Assembly (NCBI GenBank): GCA_902491795.1
Contig: CABUIX010000040.1
Span: 1 to 22,215 of the forward strand
Length of the DNA: 22,215 nucleotides
Direction: 5' to 3'
Source: an uncultured Bacteroidales bacterium
Lineage (GTDB): Bacteria > Bacteroidota > Bacteroidia > Bacteroidales > UBA932
Made by a program: the position numbers and the translations under genes. This document shows, one piece after another, positions 14,577 through 22,196 of the stretch. Within the stretch, counting starts at the first letter, position 1, and each line of letters begins with the position of its first letter. The notes beneath the pieces were generated by a model. That model made no database searches and was not told the origin of the DNA. It saw only the letters and a program-made list of their open reading frames with translations.

Positions 14577-15281
14577 CTATGCGTCGGGGTGTATGATTAT
14601 TGGCGGACGGTCGGGGTCGGACTCTTCCTCGGCTTCGTTGAACGGCTCGAGGAAGGGATTGCCTGTGCGTTCATCGGCGATACATGATGCGGGGCCATGT
14701 CCGGGGTAAATCCTGATGTCCCCGTCGAGAAGCATGAGCTTCTCCATGATCGAACGGATTTCATCGTCGTATTCACCGTATTTGAGGTCAGTCCTTCCTA
14801 TTGCTCCGGCGAACAGGGTGTCTCCGGTGAAGATGATTTTTTCGTCTTTTTCGAGCCAGCAGAGCCCGCCCGGCGTGTGCCCCGGCGTGGCGATGGCCTC
14901 GAATGCCAGTCCTGCTGCCTCGACCCTGGTGCCTTCAGATGCTCCGCTGATCCTGAACGAAAGGTCCGGCAGGCGCTCCCATAGCCTTGAAAGCGAGGCA
15001 TCGGGGTTTTGCATCACCTTTGTGTCTTCGGGGTTCATGTAGACCGGGACGCCGAATCTTCTCTGGATCCCGGCGACTCCGAAGATATGGTCATAGTGCC
15101 CGTGCGTCAGCAGCACGGCGTCCGGAAGGAGCTTTTCTGATTCCAGCAGCCCGAAGAATCCGGCCTGCTCGGCTTCATTGGAGAATCCGGGATCAATGAC
15201 CAGGCAGTGCCCGGCCTCTCCGCTGATTATGTAGGTCTGTTCCTGGAAGAGGTTGAATGTGCGGCAGAATAATTTGTGCAT
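14577..15281 (-). CDS. MBL-fold metallo-hydrolase (glyoxalase II-like)
   Basis: The 234-residue protein has a complete binuclear metal site of the metallo-beta-lactamase fold: H60-x-H62-x-D64-H65, H135 in T-P-G-H-T, D154 in T-G-D-T-L-F and H195 in P-G-H-G-P. The motif order and G-R-T-D-L after the metal Asp resemble the glyoxalase II (hydroxyacylglutathione hydrolase)-like subgroup found widely in bacteria without glutathione, so the true substrate is unknown. The C-terminus is acidic and then Pro/Ile-rich (E-E-E-S-D-P-D-R-P-P-I-I-I). It is a single gene, divergent from the deoxynucleoside kinases. A hairpin (15296-15313) lies in its expected leader. Confidence 0.85.
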   Translation of the reverse strand: MHKLFCRTFNLFQEQTYIISGEAGHCLVIDPGFSNEAEQAGFFGLLESEKLLPDAVLLTHGHYDHIFGVAGIQRRFGVPVYMNPEDTKVMQNPDASLSRLWERLPDLSFRISGASEGTRVEAAGLAFEAIATPGHTPGGLCWLEKDEKIIFTGDTLFAGAIGRTDLKYGEYDDEIRSIMEKLMLLDGDIRIYPGHGPASCIADERTGNPFLEPFNEAEEESDPDRPPIIIHPDA

Positions 15282-15295
15282 GTCGTGTCGTTTTC

Positions 15296-15323
15296 GCGCA
15301 GGCTGTCCTGCGCTTTTTCTTTT
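15296..15323 (+). terminator. hairpin plus T-tract between divergent genes
   Basis: GCGCAGG-CTGT-CCTGCGC (15296-15313) is a perfect 7-base-pair stem with a four-base loop, followed on the plus strand by TTTTTCTTTT. In form it is an intrinsic terminator for plus-strand transcription, yet the nearest plus-strand gene ends 750 bases upstream. It may stop readthrough that would run antisense through the MBL gene. On the minus strand the same hairpin would lie about 15 bases before the MBL start codon, in its leader. Confidence 0.6.
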
Positions 15324-15385
15324 GTAAATGTAAGGTTTTTTGCCGGAAAATACACTGCCGCTTCCGTCTTTACGGATTATTTCAT

Positions 15386-15393
15386 TAATTTTG
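15386..15393 (+). promoter_or_regulatory. promoter -7 box of the deoxynucleoside kinase operon
   Basis: TAATTTTG matches TAnnTTTG and ends 22 bases before the ATG at 15416. This is the longest leader among the seven boxes seen here. It likely drives both kinases and possibly the acyl-CoA ligase. Confidence 0.6.
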
Positions 15394-15415
15394 CCAGATT
15401 CGAAAGACGAAGCAG

Positions 15416-16030
15416 ATGCACATCGGAATAGCCGGAAATATCGGAAGCGGCAAGACCACTCTCACCAGGTTGCTTGCCGAGCATTATGGCTGGACTCCAA
15501 AATATGAGTCCGTGACCTGGAATCCCTATCTGGAAGATTACTACAAGGACATTCCGCGGTGGTCATATAATCTTGAGACCTATTTTCTGGCCCAGCGCTT
15601 CAAGGATGTGCTTGAGATCTCCAAGTCCAAGGACGTGATAATCCAGGACAGGACGATCCTTGAGGGCGTTCACATCTTCGTGGCCAACAATCTTGAGCTC
15701 GGCAATCTGTCGCAGCGGGACTACGACACTTACATGTTGCTCTATAATCTGATGATGTCGCTGGTAAGACCGCCGGACCTTCTGATTTATCTCAGGGCTT
15801 CGGTGCCGCACCTCGTGGCACGCATCCAGAAACGCGGAAGGGACTATGAGCAGAGCATCAGTCTGGAGTACCTCGGGGGCCTGAACAGGCGCTATGAGGA
15901 GTGGATAGGGTCATATACGGGCAATCTGCTTGTCATCGATGCTGACAACCTCGATTTCGAGAACAATCCCGATGATTTTGAGTCGATAACTGACAAGATC
16001 GACTCTAGACTGTACGGACTCTTCAAATAA
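15416..16030 (+). CDS. deoxynucleoside kinase, copy 1 (divergent substrate loop)
   Basis: Deoxynucleoside kinases of the dGK/dAK/dCK family phosphorylate salvaged deoxynucleosides with ATP. The 204-residue protein has P-loop G-N-I-G-S-G-K-T-T (7-15), the D-R-T motif (78-80, equivalent to E/D-R-S) and a lid region with Q-K-R-G-R-D-Y-E. Overall it is closely similar to the next gene, especially over the first 90 residues. It differs at the residues after D-R-T: I-L-E-G (81-84) instead of I-Y-E-D in copy 2, which has the more usual form. That may change substrate preference or activity; this is inference. The start is supported by alignment with copy 2, which begins M-H-I as well. Confidence 0.88.
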   Translation: MHIGIAGNIGSGKTTLTRLLAEHYGWTPKYESVTWNPYLEDYYKDIPRWSYNLETYFLAQRFKDVLEISKSKDVIIQDRTILEGVHIFVANNLELGNLSQRDYDTYMLLYNLMMSLVRPPDLLIYLRASVPHLVARIQKRGRDYEQSISLEYLGGLNRRYEEWIGSYTGNLLVIDADNLDFENNPDDFESITDKIDSRLYGLFK

Positions 16031-16063
16031 GTTGTATATTTATAGCTTGTTAACATTACGGAT

Positions 16064-16690
16064 ATGCATATAGCGATAGCAGGAAATATAGGAAGCGGCA
16101 AGACAACCCTCACCAGGCTGCTGGCCGCCCATTACGGCTGGACTCCGAAGTATGAGTCTGTTGACTTCAACCCCTATCTGGCTGATTTCTACAATGACAT
16201 GGCCAGGTGGTCATTCAATCTCCAGATATACTTCCTGAACAAAAGGTTCAAGGACGTGGTCGAGATTTCGCATTCGGACGAGGTTATAGTCCAGGACCGC
16301 ACCATCTATGAGGATGCACGCATATTCGCTCCCAACCTTCACGACATGGGACTGATGAGCACCAGGGATTTCGAGAACTATTCCGATCTCTTCGACCTGA
16401 TGATGTCGCTTGTCGGGAATCCTGACCTGCTGATATATTTGCGTTCGACAATACCCAACCTGATAGCCCAGATACAGAAGCGCGGCAGGGACTACGAGAA
16501 GACCATCCGCATAGACTATCTGACGGGTCTCAACGAGAAGTACGAGAACTGGATAGCAGGTTATGACGGAAAGCTTCTCGTGATAGATGCCGACAAGATC
16601 AAGTTCGGCGACAAGCCCGAGGATTTCGAGAAAGTTACCGACATGATAGATGCCGAACTCTACGGGCTCTTCCCCTCTTCAGGGGAATGA
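16064..16690 (+). CDS. deoxynucleoside kinase, copy 2
   Basis: This 208-residue paralogue of the preceding gene lies 33 bases downstream of it in the same direction. It keeps the P-loop (7-15), D-R-T-I-Y-E-D (78-84) followed by A-R-I-F-A-P-N-L, as in known bacterial deoxyguanosine/deoxyadenosine kinases, and the lid Q-K-R-G-R-D-Y-E. The extra C-terminal residues are P-S-S-G-E. In Lactobacillus, tandem genes of this family encode a dAK/dGK heterodimer; the same arrangement here makes a heterodimer plausible. No clear TAnnTTTG box precedes it (TATATTTA at about 16035 has a mismatch in the last base), so it is probably cotranscribed with copy 1. Confidence 0.9.
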   Translation: MHIAIAGNIGSGKTTLTRLLAAHYGWTPKYESVDFNPYLADFYNDMARWSFNLQIYFLNKRFKDVVEISHSDEVIVQDRTIYEDARIFAPNLHDMGLMSTRDFENYSDLFDLMMSLVGNPDLLIYLRSTIPNLIAQIQKRGRDYEKTIRIDYLTGLNEKYENWIAGYDGKLLVIDADKIKFGDKPEDFEKVTDMIDAELYGLFPSSGE

Positions 16691-16723
16691 ACATTCCTCC
16701 GAAACCACAAACTGATAACCGAT

Positions 16724-18646
16724 ATGGAGAATAAAAGACCAACCATCATCGACTTTGTCGAGAAGTACGCGGCCAAATATTCCGGCAAGACTTTCCTTCG
16801 GGAAAAGGTTGGCGGAACATGGACCGAGACCTCTTTTGCCCAGACACGCGACGAAGGGCGCATCCTTGCTGCCGGCTTCATGTCGCTCGGGCTCCAGAAA
16901 GGGGAGAAGGTGGCGATGATAGCGGAAGGCCGTAACCAATGGATCTTCACGGAACTCGGAATTCTCTATGCGGGAGCGGTGAATGTGCCGCTGTCCTTCA
17001 AGCTGGAGTCCGACCAGGACCTGCTTTTCCGCATCAACCATTCCGACTCGCGTTTTGTCGTCGCGTCGCAGAGCCAGATAGACAAGGTCCGCAGGGTGAT
17101 CGACCGCTGCCCGGCAGTGGAGAAGGTCATCGTGATGGACAACATTCCCCTCAATGGCAATGAAGTGTATCTTGATGAGATAAGGAAGGCCGGACTGAAG
17201 TTCATGGAGGAACATGCCGACATGCTTGAGCAGCGCATTGCTTCCGTGAAGCCTGACGACTATGCCAACATCAGCTATACTTCCGGCACCACTGCCGATC
17301 CGAAGGGAATTCTGCTTACTCACCGCAACTACACGGCGAATGTTGAACAGGCCCGTTCTGTCATAGGCGTTGACGAGGGGTCCGTGATGCTCATAATCCT
17401 GCCTCTCGACCATTGCTTCGCGCATGTCGCCGGATTCTACGTCATGATGAGCTATGGCGGAAGCATTGCAACAGTGCCTTGCGGAAAGAGTACGGTTACC
17501 CTGCTCAAGAACATCCCCGTCGCAATCTCGGAGGTCCGTCCGCATGTCATGCTTTCTGTCCCCACTCTCTCGAAGAACTTCAAGAAGAATTTCGAGAAGG
17601 CCATTAGGCAGAAGGGCGCGTTCGTGACGTGGCTGTATGAGCTTGGAGTGCGGCAGGCCATTGCATACAACAGGGAGTACTACAATGCCGGCAAGCCTTT
17701 CCTTGCGCAGTGGTGGCGTAAGCCTGTCATTGCCCTTGTCGACAAGCTCGTCTTCTCGAAGATCCGCGAAAGTTTCGGCGGACGCCTGCAGTTCTTCGTG
17801 GGCGGCGGCGCCTTGCTTGACATAGATCTCCAGAAATATTTCAATGCCATCGGGATGCCTATTTTCCAGGGTTACGGATTGTCGGAGGCTACTCCGGTGA
17901 TATGCGCGAACTCTGCCGGCCATGCCCGCTTCGGCTCATCCGGACGCACGGTCGAGCCCATGGACATCAAGATCTGCGACGAGGAGGGCAACTCCCTCCC
18001 GGCCGGAGAGACCGGAGAAATAGTGATCCGCGGAGAGAATGTCATGGCCGGATACTGGAAGAACCCAGAGGCTACCGCCAAGACCATAATTGACGGCTGG
18101 CTACATACGGGGGACCGCGGCTACCTGTGCAAGGACGATCCGCGCTACCTGTATGTAACCGGACGCTTCAAGAGCCTTCTTATCGCGGCTGACGGAGAGA
18201 AATACTCTCCTGAGGGCTACGAGGACAATCTTGCCGAGACTTCACGATATATAGATGCTGCGGTGCTGTACAACAACCAGAGTCCATATACCGTGGTCCT
18301 TGTCATTCCTGACAAGACGGCGCTTGCCGATGCTGTCAAGAAGGAAGGACTTGATCCTTCGTCCGACGAAGGCCGCAGGGCGATGCTCCGCATAATACAG
18401 GGTGAGGTCGATACTTACCGTCCCGGTGGAAAGCACGCAGGACTCTTTCCGGAAAAATGGCTGCCTGCAGCGATTATCGTCGGCGAGACACCTTTCACTG
18501 AGCAGAACGGAATGTTGAACACCACGATGAAGATGGTGCGCGGAAAGGTGGAGAAGTTCTATGCCGACAGGATTGAGTATGCAATGACTCCTGAAGGAAA
18601 ACAGCTTTTCAACGAAAAGAATCTGGAATCACTTAAATCAAACTAA
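16724..18646 (+). CDS. AMP-binding long-chain fatty acid-CoA ligase
   Basis: This is an adenylate-forming enzyme that activates a fatty acid to acyl-AMP and then acyl-CoA. The 640-residue protein has the AMP-binding P-loop Y-T-S-G-T-T-A-D-P-K-G (about 185-195), G-G-G-A near 365, Y-G-L-S-E-A-T-P (about 385-392), the ATP-binding H-T-G-D-R-G, the hinge G-R-F-K-S-L-L-I, and a C-terminal Lys603 in N-T-T-M-K-M-V-R in the position of the catalytic lysine. The size fits the long-chain acyl-CoA synthetase branch rather than acetyl-CoA synthetase. No signal or membrane segment is seen. It lies 33 bases after deoxynucleoside kinase copy 2 and 22 bases before the permease, so readthrough is likely, though no functional link to either is clear. 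Confidence 0.9.
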   Translation: MENKRPTIIDFVEKYAAKYSGKTFLREKVGGTWTETSFAQTRDEGRILAAGFMSLGLQKGEKVAMIAEGRNQWIFTELGILYAGAVNVPLSFKLESDQDLLFRINHSDSRFVVASQSQIDKVRRVIDRCPAVEKVIVMDNIPLNGNEVYLDEIRKAGLKFMEEHADMLEQRIASVKPDDYANISYTSGTTADPKGILLTHRNYTANVEQARSVIGVDEGSVMLIILPLDHCFAHVAGFYVMMSYGGSIATVPCGKSTVTLLKNIPVAISEVRPHVMLSVPTLSKNFKKNFEKAIRQKGAFVTWLYELGVRQAIAYNREYYNAGKPFLAQWWRKPVIALVDKLVFSKIRESFGGRLQFFVGGGALLDIDLQKYFNAIGMPIFQGYGLSEATPVICANSAGHARFGSSGRTVEPMDIKICDEEGNSLPAGETGEIVIRGENVMAGYWKNPEATAKTIIDGWLHTGDRGYLCKDDPRYLYVTGRFKSLLIAADGEKYSPEGYEDNLAETSRYIDAAVLYNNQSPYTVVLVIPDKTALADAVKKEGLDPSSDEGRRAMLRIIQGEVDTYRPGGKHAGLFPEKWLPAAIIVGETPFTEQNGMLNTTMKMVRGKVEKFYADRIEYAMTPEGKQLFNEKNLESLKSN

Positions 18647-18668
18647 ACTAAAATCAATAACCTTAATT

Positions 18669-19982
18669 ATGAACAAAAAATCAAATGTAGTCGCAATCGT
18701 GACGATGTTCTTCCTCTTCGCGATGATCGCTTTCGTCACAAATCTTGCGGCACCGTTCGGCAACATTTGGGGATACAAATATTCCTGGGCCGGAATGATG
18801 GGCAACATGATGAATTTTGCTGCCTATTTGTTTATGGGTATTCCAGCCGGCAGGATGCTTGCCACGGTAGGGTACAAGAAAACATCGCTGATTGCGCTGG
18901 GTGTGGGCTTTGTCGGCCTTCTTGTACAGTATATCAGCAGTGTTGTCGGCGCTGACGTTGCCGTTTTCACTGTCAACGGACAGATTGTTGCCCTCAACCT
19001 CGTGATCTATCTGCTGGGAGCATTCGTCAGCGGTTTCTGCGTCTGCATGCTCAACACGGTGGTTAATCCCATGCTCAACACTCTCGGTGGCGGCGGCAAC
19101 AAGGGCAATCAGCTGGTGCAGACCGGAGGTTCCCTGAACTCGCTGACCGCAACTCTTACTCCGTTCCTTGTCGGTGTACTTGTCGGAACGGTAAACGAGA
19201 GCACATCAATGAATGACGTCACCCCTCTGCTGTTCATCGGCATGGGAGTATTTGTGGTTGCATTCATAATCATAAGCCGCGTCAATGTCCCGGAGCCTGC
19301 GATGGAGCGTGCCCGCGCCGAGGCGGCATCAGGACAGCCGAAGGTCAAGGACCAGTACAGCGCATGGTCGTTCAGACATTTTGTACTTGGAGCCATAGCC
19401 ATTTTCTTCTATGTCGGCATCGAGGTCGGCATACCTTATGAACTGAACTTCTACCTCAGCCAGCCTGCAGAGAACGGCGGAATCGGATTCGAAGGTTCTG
19501 CTGTGATAGCCGGAGCCCTGTCTTCCCTCTATTTCCTGCTCATGCTCATTGGCCGTGTAGTCAGCGGTGCCATCAGCGGAGTGGTGTCAACAAGGACCCA
19601 GCTGGTTTCCGTGTCTTCTCTGGCAATAGTGCTGCTTGTGGTTTCAATAGTTCTTCCTGACAGCATCACCATGACCTACAAGGGCGGGCTCATTCCCGTC
19701 AAGTGCCTGTTGATTGCGCTGTGCGGAATCTGCACCTCAGTCATGTGGGGAGCAATCTTCAACCTCTGTGTCGAAGGTCTTGGAAAATATACCGAGCAGG
19801 CTTCAGGAATCTTCATGATGCTGGTCTGCGGCGGCGGAATCATGCCTCTTATCCAGAACAATGCGCTGGTACCTGCTGTCGGTTACATCCAGAGCTACTG
19901 GCTGGTGATAGCGATGCTCCTCTATTTGCTTTACTATGCCCTTTGGGGATGCAAGAACGTAAACAAGAATATACCTGTATAA
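18669..19982 (+). CDS. MFS sugar permease (FHS, glucose/galactose or fucose type)
   Basis: This 437-residue membrane protein has about twelve hydrophobic segments and resembles the fucose-galactose-glucose:H+ symporter (FHS) family. The N-terminal half contains the P-A-G-R-M-L-A-T-V-G-Y-K-K loop between segments 2 and 3, and N-P-M-L-N-T-L-G-G-G-G-N-K-G-N-Q followed by T-G-G-S-L-N-S-L, corresponding to the conserved N-P-x-x-N and N-x-x-Q-x-x-N/G-S region of FucP/GluP. A hydrophilic central loop (about 215-240) separates the halves. It is followed after 3 bases by a ROK sugar kinase, which suggests uptake of a hexose and its phosphorylation. The precise sugar is not determined. Confidence 0.85.
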   Translation: MNKKSNVVAIVTMFFLFAMIAFVTNLAAPFGNIWGYKYSWAGMMGNMMNFAAYLFMGIPAGRMLATVGYKKTSLIALGVGFVGLLVQYISSVVGADVAVFTVNGQIVALNLVIYLLGAFVSGFCVCMLNTVVNPMLNTLGGGGNKGNQLVQTGGSLNSLTATLTPFLVGVLVGTVNESTSMNDVTPLLFIGMGVFVVAFIIISRVNVPEPAMERARAEAASGQPKVKDQYSAWSFRHFVLGAIAIFFYVGIEVGIPYELNFYLSQPAENGGIGFEGSAVIAGALSSLYFLLMLIGRVVSGAISGVVSTRTQLVSVSSLAIVLLVVSIVLPDSITMTYKGGLIPVKCLLIALCGICTSVMWGAIFNLCVEGLGKYTEQASGIFMMLVCGGGIMPLIQNNALVPAVGYIQSYWLVIAMLLYLLYYALWGCKNVNKNIPV

Positions 19983-19985
19983 ATT

Positions 19986-20948
19986 ATGGAAAAACAATAT
20001 GTTGTAGGAGTTGATGTCGGTGGACAGACCTCCAAGATAGGTGTCGTCAATGCCCGTGGCGAGGTGCTCGCGCGTTCGGTGATCCGTACCGACACTTTCG
20101 GAAAAGATGCAAATGCTTACATTTCGGCGCTTGCCGATGCAATCCGCGCATGCGTTGCCGAATGCGGGAAGACCGGAGAAATCCGTGGAGTCGGAGTCGG
20201 CGCCCCCAATTCAAACTATTACACCGGACAGATTTCTTATGCGGCCAACCTTGAGTGGGCTTCCGATGTAGTCGTTGATTTCTCGAAGATTCTTTCGGAG
20301 AATCTCGGCGGCATTTCGGTGTCATTGACAAATGACGCCAACGCTGCCGCAATGGGTGAGATGGCCTATGGTGTTGCAAGAGGCATGAAGGACTTCATAA
20401 TGATTACCCTCGGAACCGGAGTGGGAAGCGGTATCGTCATTGACGGAAAGGTCGTCTATGGCCATGACGGCAATGCCGGTGAGCTCGGTCACACCAATGT
20501 GGTGCGCTACAACGGAAGACCTTGCGGCTGCGGAAAGACCGGATGCCTGGAGACCTATTGCTCAGCAATCGGTGTTGCCAGAACGGCACGGGAGATGCTC
20601 GAGCTTTCTGACGAACCGTCACTGCTTCGCGGCGTCGATGACATAAGTTCAAAATCTGTGTATGAGGCTGCTGTTGAGGGTGATGCGCTCGCCAAGAGAA
20701 TTTTTGAGTATACCGGAACGATGCTTGGCAGGAGTTTTGCCGACTTCGTGGCATTCAGTTCCCCTGAAGCGATTGTGCTTTTCGGCGGATTGGCAAAGGC
20801 GCAGGAATTCTTCTATGACACGATGGTGAATGCCATGAACGAGAATCTGATGCGCCAGTGGAAAGGCAAGATTAAGATTGTCTTCTCGCAACTCAAGGAG
20901 TCGGATGCTGCGATACTCGGAGCGTCTGCACTTGCTTGGGAACTGTAA
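19986..20948 (+). CDS. ROK family sugar kinase (glucokinase-like)
   Basis: ROK kinases phosphorylate hexoses, commonly glucose, N-acetylglucosamine or N-acetylmannosamine. The 320-residue protein has phosphate motif D10-V-G-G-Q-T, the catalytic Asp117 in L-T-N-D-A-N-A, the G-T-G-V-G-S-G loop, E166-L-G-H169 and the zinc motif C180-G-C182-G-x-x-G-C187-L-E, all intact. There is no N-terminal helix-turn-helix, so it is an enzyme and not a ROK repressor. The start at 19986 is 3 bases after the stop of the permease gene, so they are almost surely cotranscribed; that makes glucose or a similar hexose the likely substrate. Confidence 0.9.
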   Translation: MEKQYVVGVDVGGQTSKIGVVNARGEVLARSVIRTDTFGKDANAYISALADAIRACVAECGKTGEIRGVGVGAPNSNYYTGQISYAANLEWASDVVVDFSKILSENLGGISVSLTNDANAAAMGEMAYGVARGMKDFIMITLGTGVGSGIVIDGKVVYGHDGNAGELGHTNVVRYNGRPCGCGKTGCLETYCSAIGVARTAREMLELSDEPSLLRGVDDISSKSVYEAAVEGDALAKRIFEYTGTMLGRSFADFVAFSSPEAIVLFGGLAKAQEFFYDTMVNAMNENLMRQWKGKIKIVFSQLKESDAAILGASALAWEL

Positions 20949-20972
20949 TGCAACTGCTAAATTAAATTTATA

Positions 20973-21761
20973 ATGAAAAAATCAATTTTTTTGCTGTCCC
21001 TGCTGGGACTTGCAGCAGTAGCCTGCAACAGTGCGGCTCCTGCCTCTGAAAATGCTGAAGGAACGGCTGCGGCTGAACTCAAGGCTTCTGATTTTGTGCC
21101 TTCAAAGGCAGAGGTTGATTCCGTGAGCTACCTTCTTGGAGTGAACTTCGGAAGTTTCCTCAAGAACTACAATTTCGGCGAAGACCTGAATTATGGCCAG
21201 ATTGTCAAGGGAATGAAGGATTATGTTGCCGCCAAGGGTGATTTCCGTGATCCTTCCTTCGCTTCACAGTTCAAGTACAATCCCCAGTCAATCAACAATG
21301 CCTTCAATGCTTTCCTCGAGAAGAGGCAGAATTATCTTGCTGCAACCAACAAGGAGGCCGGCGAGAAATTCCTTGCAGAGAATGCTTCCAAGGAGGGAGT
21401 TCAGGTAACCGAGAGCGGTCTTCAGTACAAGGTGATTGAGAAGGGCAATGATGTCCTTCCAGGTCCCAAGGATACCGTATGGGTACGCTATAAGGGTACT
21501 CTGCTCGATGGTACCGTGTTTGATCAGACTGTTGAGGGTGCAGATTCCGTACGCCTGAATCTTGACCGTGTGATCAAGGGTTGGCAGGAAGGTATCCAGC
21601 TTATCGGCGAGGGCGGAAAAATTGAGCTTTATGTTCCTTCCGATCTCGGGTATGGCGAGCGTGGAGCCGGAAGCATCGGACCCAACTCGACTTTGATTTT
21701 CGATGTTGAGCTGACCCGCGTGGGCAAGTTCGTCGAGCCTGAATCAAAGGAAAAGAAATAA
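20973..21761 (+). CDS. FKBP-type peptidyl-prolyl isomerase lipoprotein
   Basis: A 262-residue lipoprotein peptidyl-prolyl isomerase of the MIP/FkpA type that helps fold envelope proteins. The signal peptide ends in the lipobox A15-V-A-C18, so Cys18 should be lipidated. After a short Ala/Ser/Glu-rich linker comes an FKBP N-terminal dimerisation-type helical domain (about 40-140) and then the FKBP fold from about residue 145, with Y-K-G-T-L-L-D-G-T-V-F-D-Q-T, V-I-K-G-W-Q-E-G-I, Y-V-P-S-D-L-G-Y-G and I-G-P-N-S-T-L-I-F-D-V-E-L. It follows the ROK gene by 24 bases and is followed by a strong terminator. TAAATTTA (20963-20970) sits 2 bases before the ATG, too close for a promoter box, and is perhaps an A/T-rich initiation region. 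Confidence 0.92.
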   Translation: MKKSIFLLSLLGLAAVACNSAAPASENAEGTAAAELKASDFVPSKAEVDSVSYLLGVNFGSFLKNYNFGEDLNYGQIVKGMKDYVAAKGDFRDPSFASQFKYNPQSINNAFNAFLEKRQNYLAATNKEAGEKFLAENASKEGVQVTESGLQYKVIEKGNDVLPGPKDTVWVRYKGTLLDGTVFDQTVEGADSVRLNLDRVIKGWQEGIQLIGEGGKIELYVPSDLGYGERGAGSIGPNSTLIFDVELTRVGKFVEPESKEKK

Positions 21762-21787
21762 TTGCAGTCCGGTTTCGGATTTGCGTT

Positions 21788-21817
21788 GGCCCGGGGGTTA
21801 GCCCTCGGGCCTTTTTT
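21788..21817 (+). terminator. intrinsic terminator after the FKBP gene
   Basis: GGCCCGGGGG (21788-21797), loop TTAG, then CCCTCGGGCC (21802-21811) form a 10-base-pair stem with one G-U pair, followed by six T. It ends the plus-strand run of genes from the deoxynucleoside kinases onward. Confidence 0.92.
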
Positions 21818-21881
21818 GTTTTCCCTTGTTGCCGATGATTCTTTTTGCCGCTGCTGCTGTCTGCGGGTGCCTCTGTCCTCT

Positions 21882-22030
21882 GTCATCGCTCCCGCCATTC
21901 TGCGGAATCTGTTCATCTCGCATGTCATCGTTCCCGCCATGCCATTGTTCCCGCCGTTTCGTCGCCGGCCGCAGTGCCGCTCGGAAGGCGTTTGATTCGG
22001 GAAGAGCCTGCCTCGCGGCGCCGCGGCCGG
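21882..22030. repeat. right-end copy of the mosaic intergenic repeat
   Basis: Modules shared with the left end occur here in the same orientation. The 17-base module GTCATCGYTCCCGCCAT occurs at 21882-21898 and 21924-21940 (left counterpart 131-147, which differs in two bases from the second copy). GTTCATCTCGCATG and following bases are at 21911-21930 (left 261-280, 18 of 20 identical). The 74-base unit is present in a 70-base, more diverged form at 21961-22030, ending in the same CGCGGC/GCCGCGGCCGG block. The minus strand is open here, but the implied peptide differs from the left copies. No gene is supported between 21762 and 22215. Confidence 0.65.
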
Positions 22031-22140
22031 CATGCTGAGGTCGCTTCGTGCTTTCCTTTCATTTGCTGCTGCGGTTTTCCTTGAAGCAAATTGCTGGGAT
22101 GGGTGGCAATGCGGGTGGCGTATGCCGGTTCCTGCAATTT

Positions 22141-22196
22141 ATCGGGAACACCGACAGCTGTCTGACAGACATGGAAGGCCACCCGGTGTTTCCGAT
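22141..22196. other. long stem-loop at the right edge
   Basis: ATCGGGAACACCG (22141-22153) pairs with CGGTGTTTCCGAT (22184-22196), a 13-base-pair stem with one G-U pair. The 30-base loop itself contains overlapping short palindromes, CTGTC-T-GACAG and GTCTG-A-CAGAC. No T-run follows on either strand, so it is not an ordinary terminator. It might be a structured RNA, a mobile-element end or part of the repeat family; the window stops 19 bases later. Confidence 0.55.

Noticed and set aside
16679..17923. 414-residue open frame on the minus strand opposite the acyl-CoA ligase
   Set aside because: It lies antisense to a clear enzyme with intact motifs, shows no recognisable domain, and has the His/Arg-rich composition typical of a shadow frame in GC-rich DNA.
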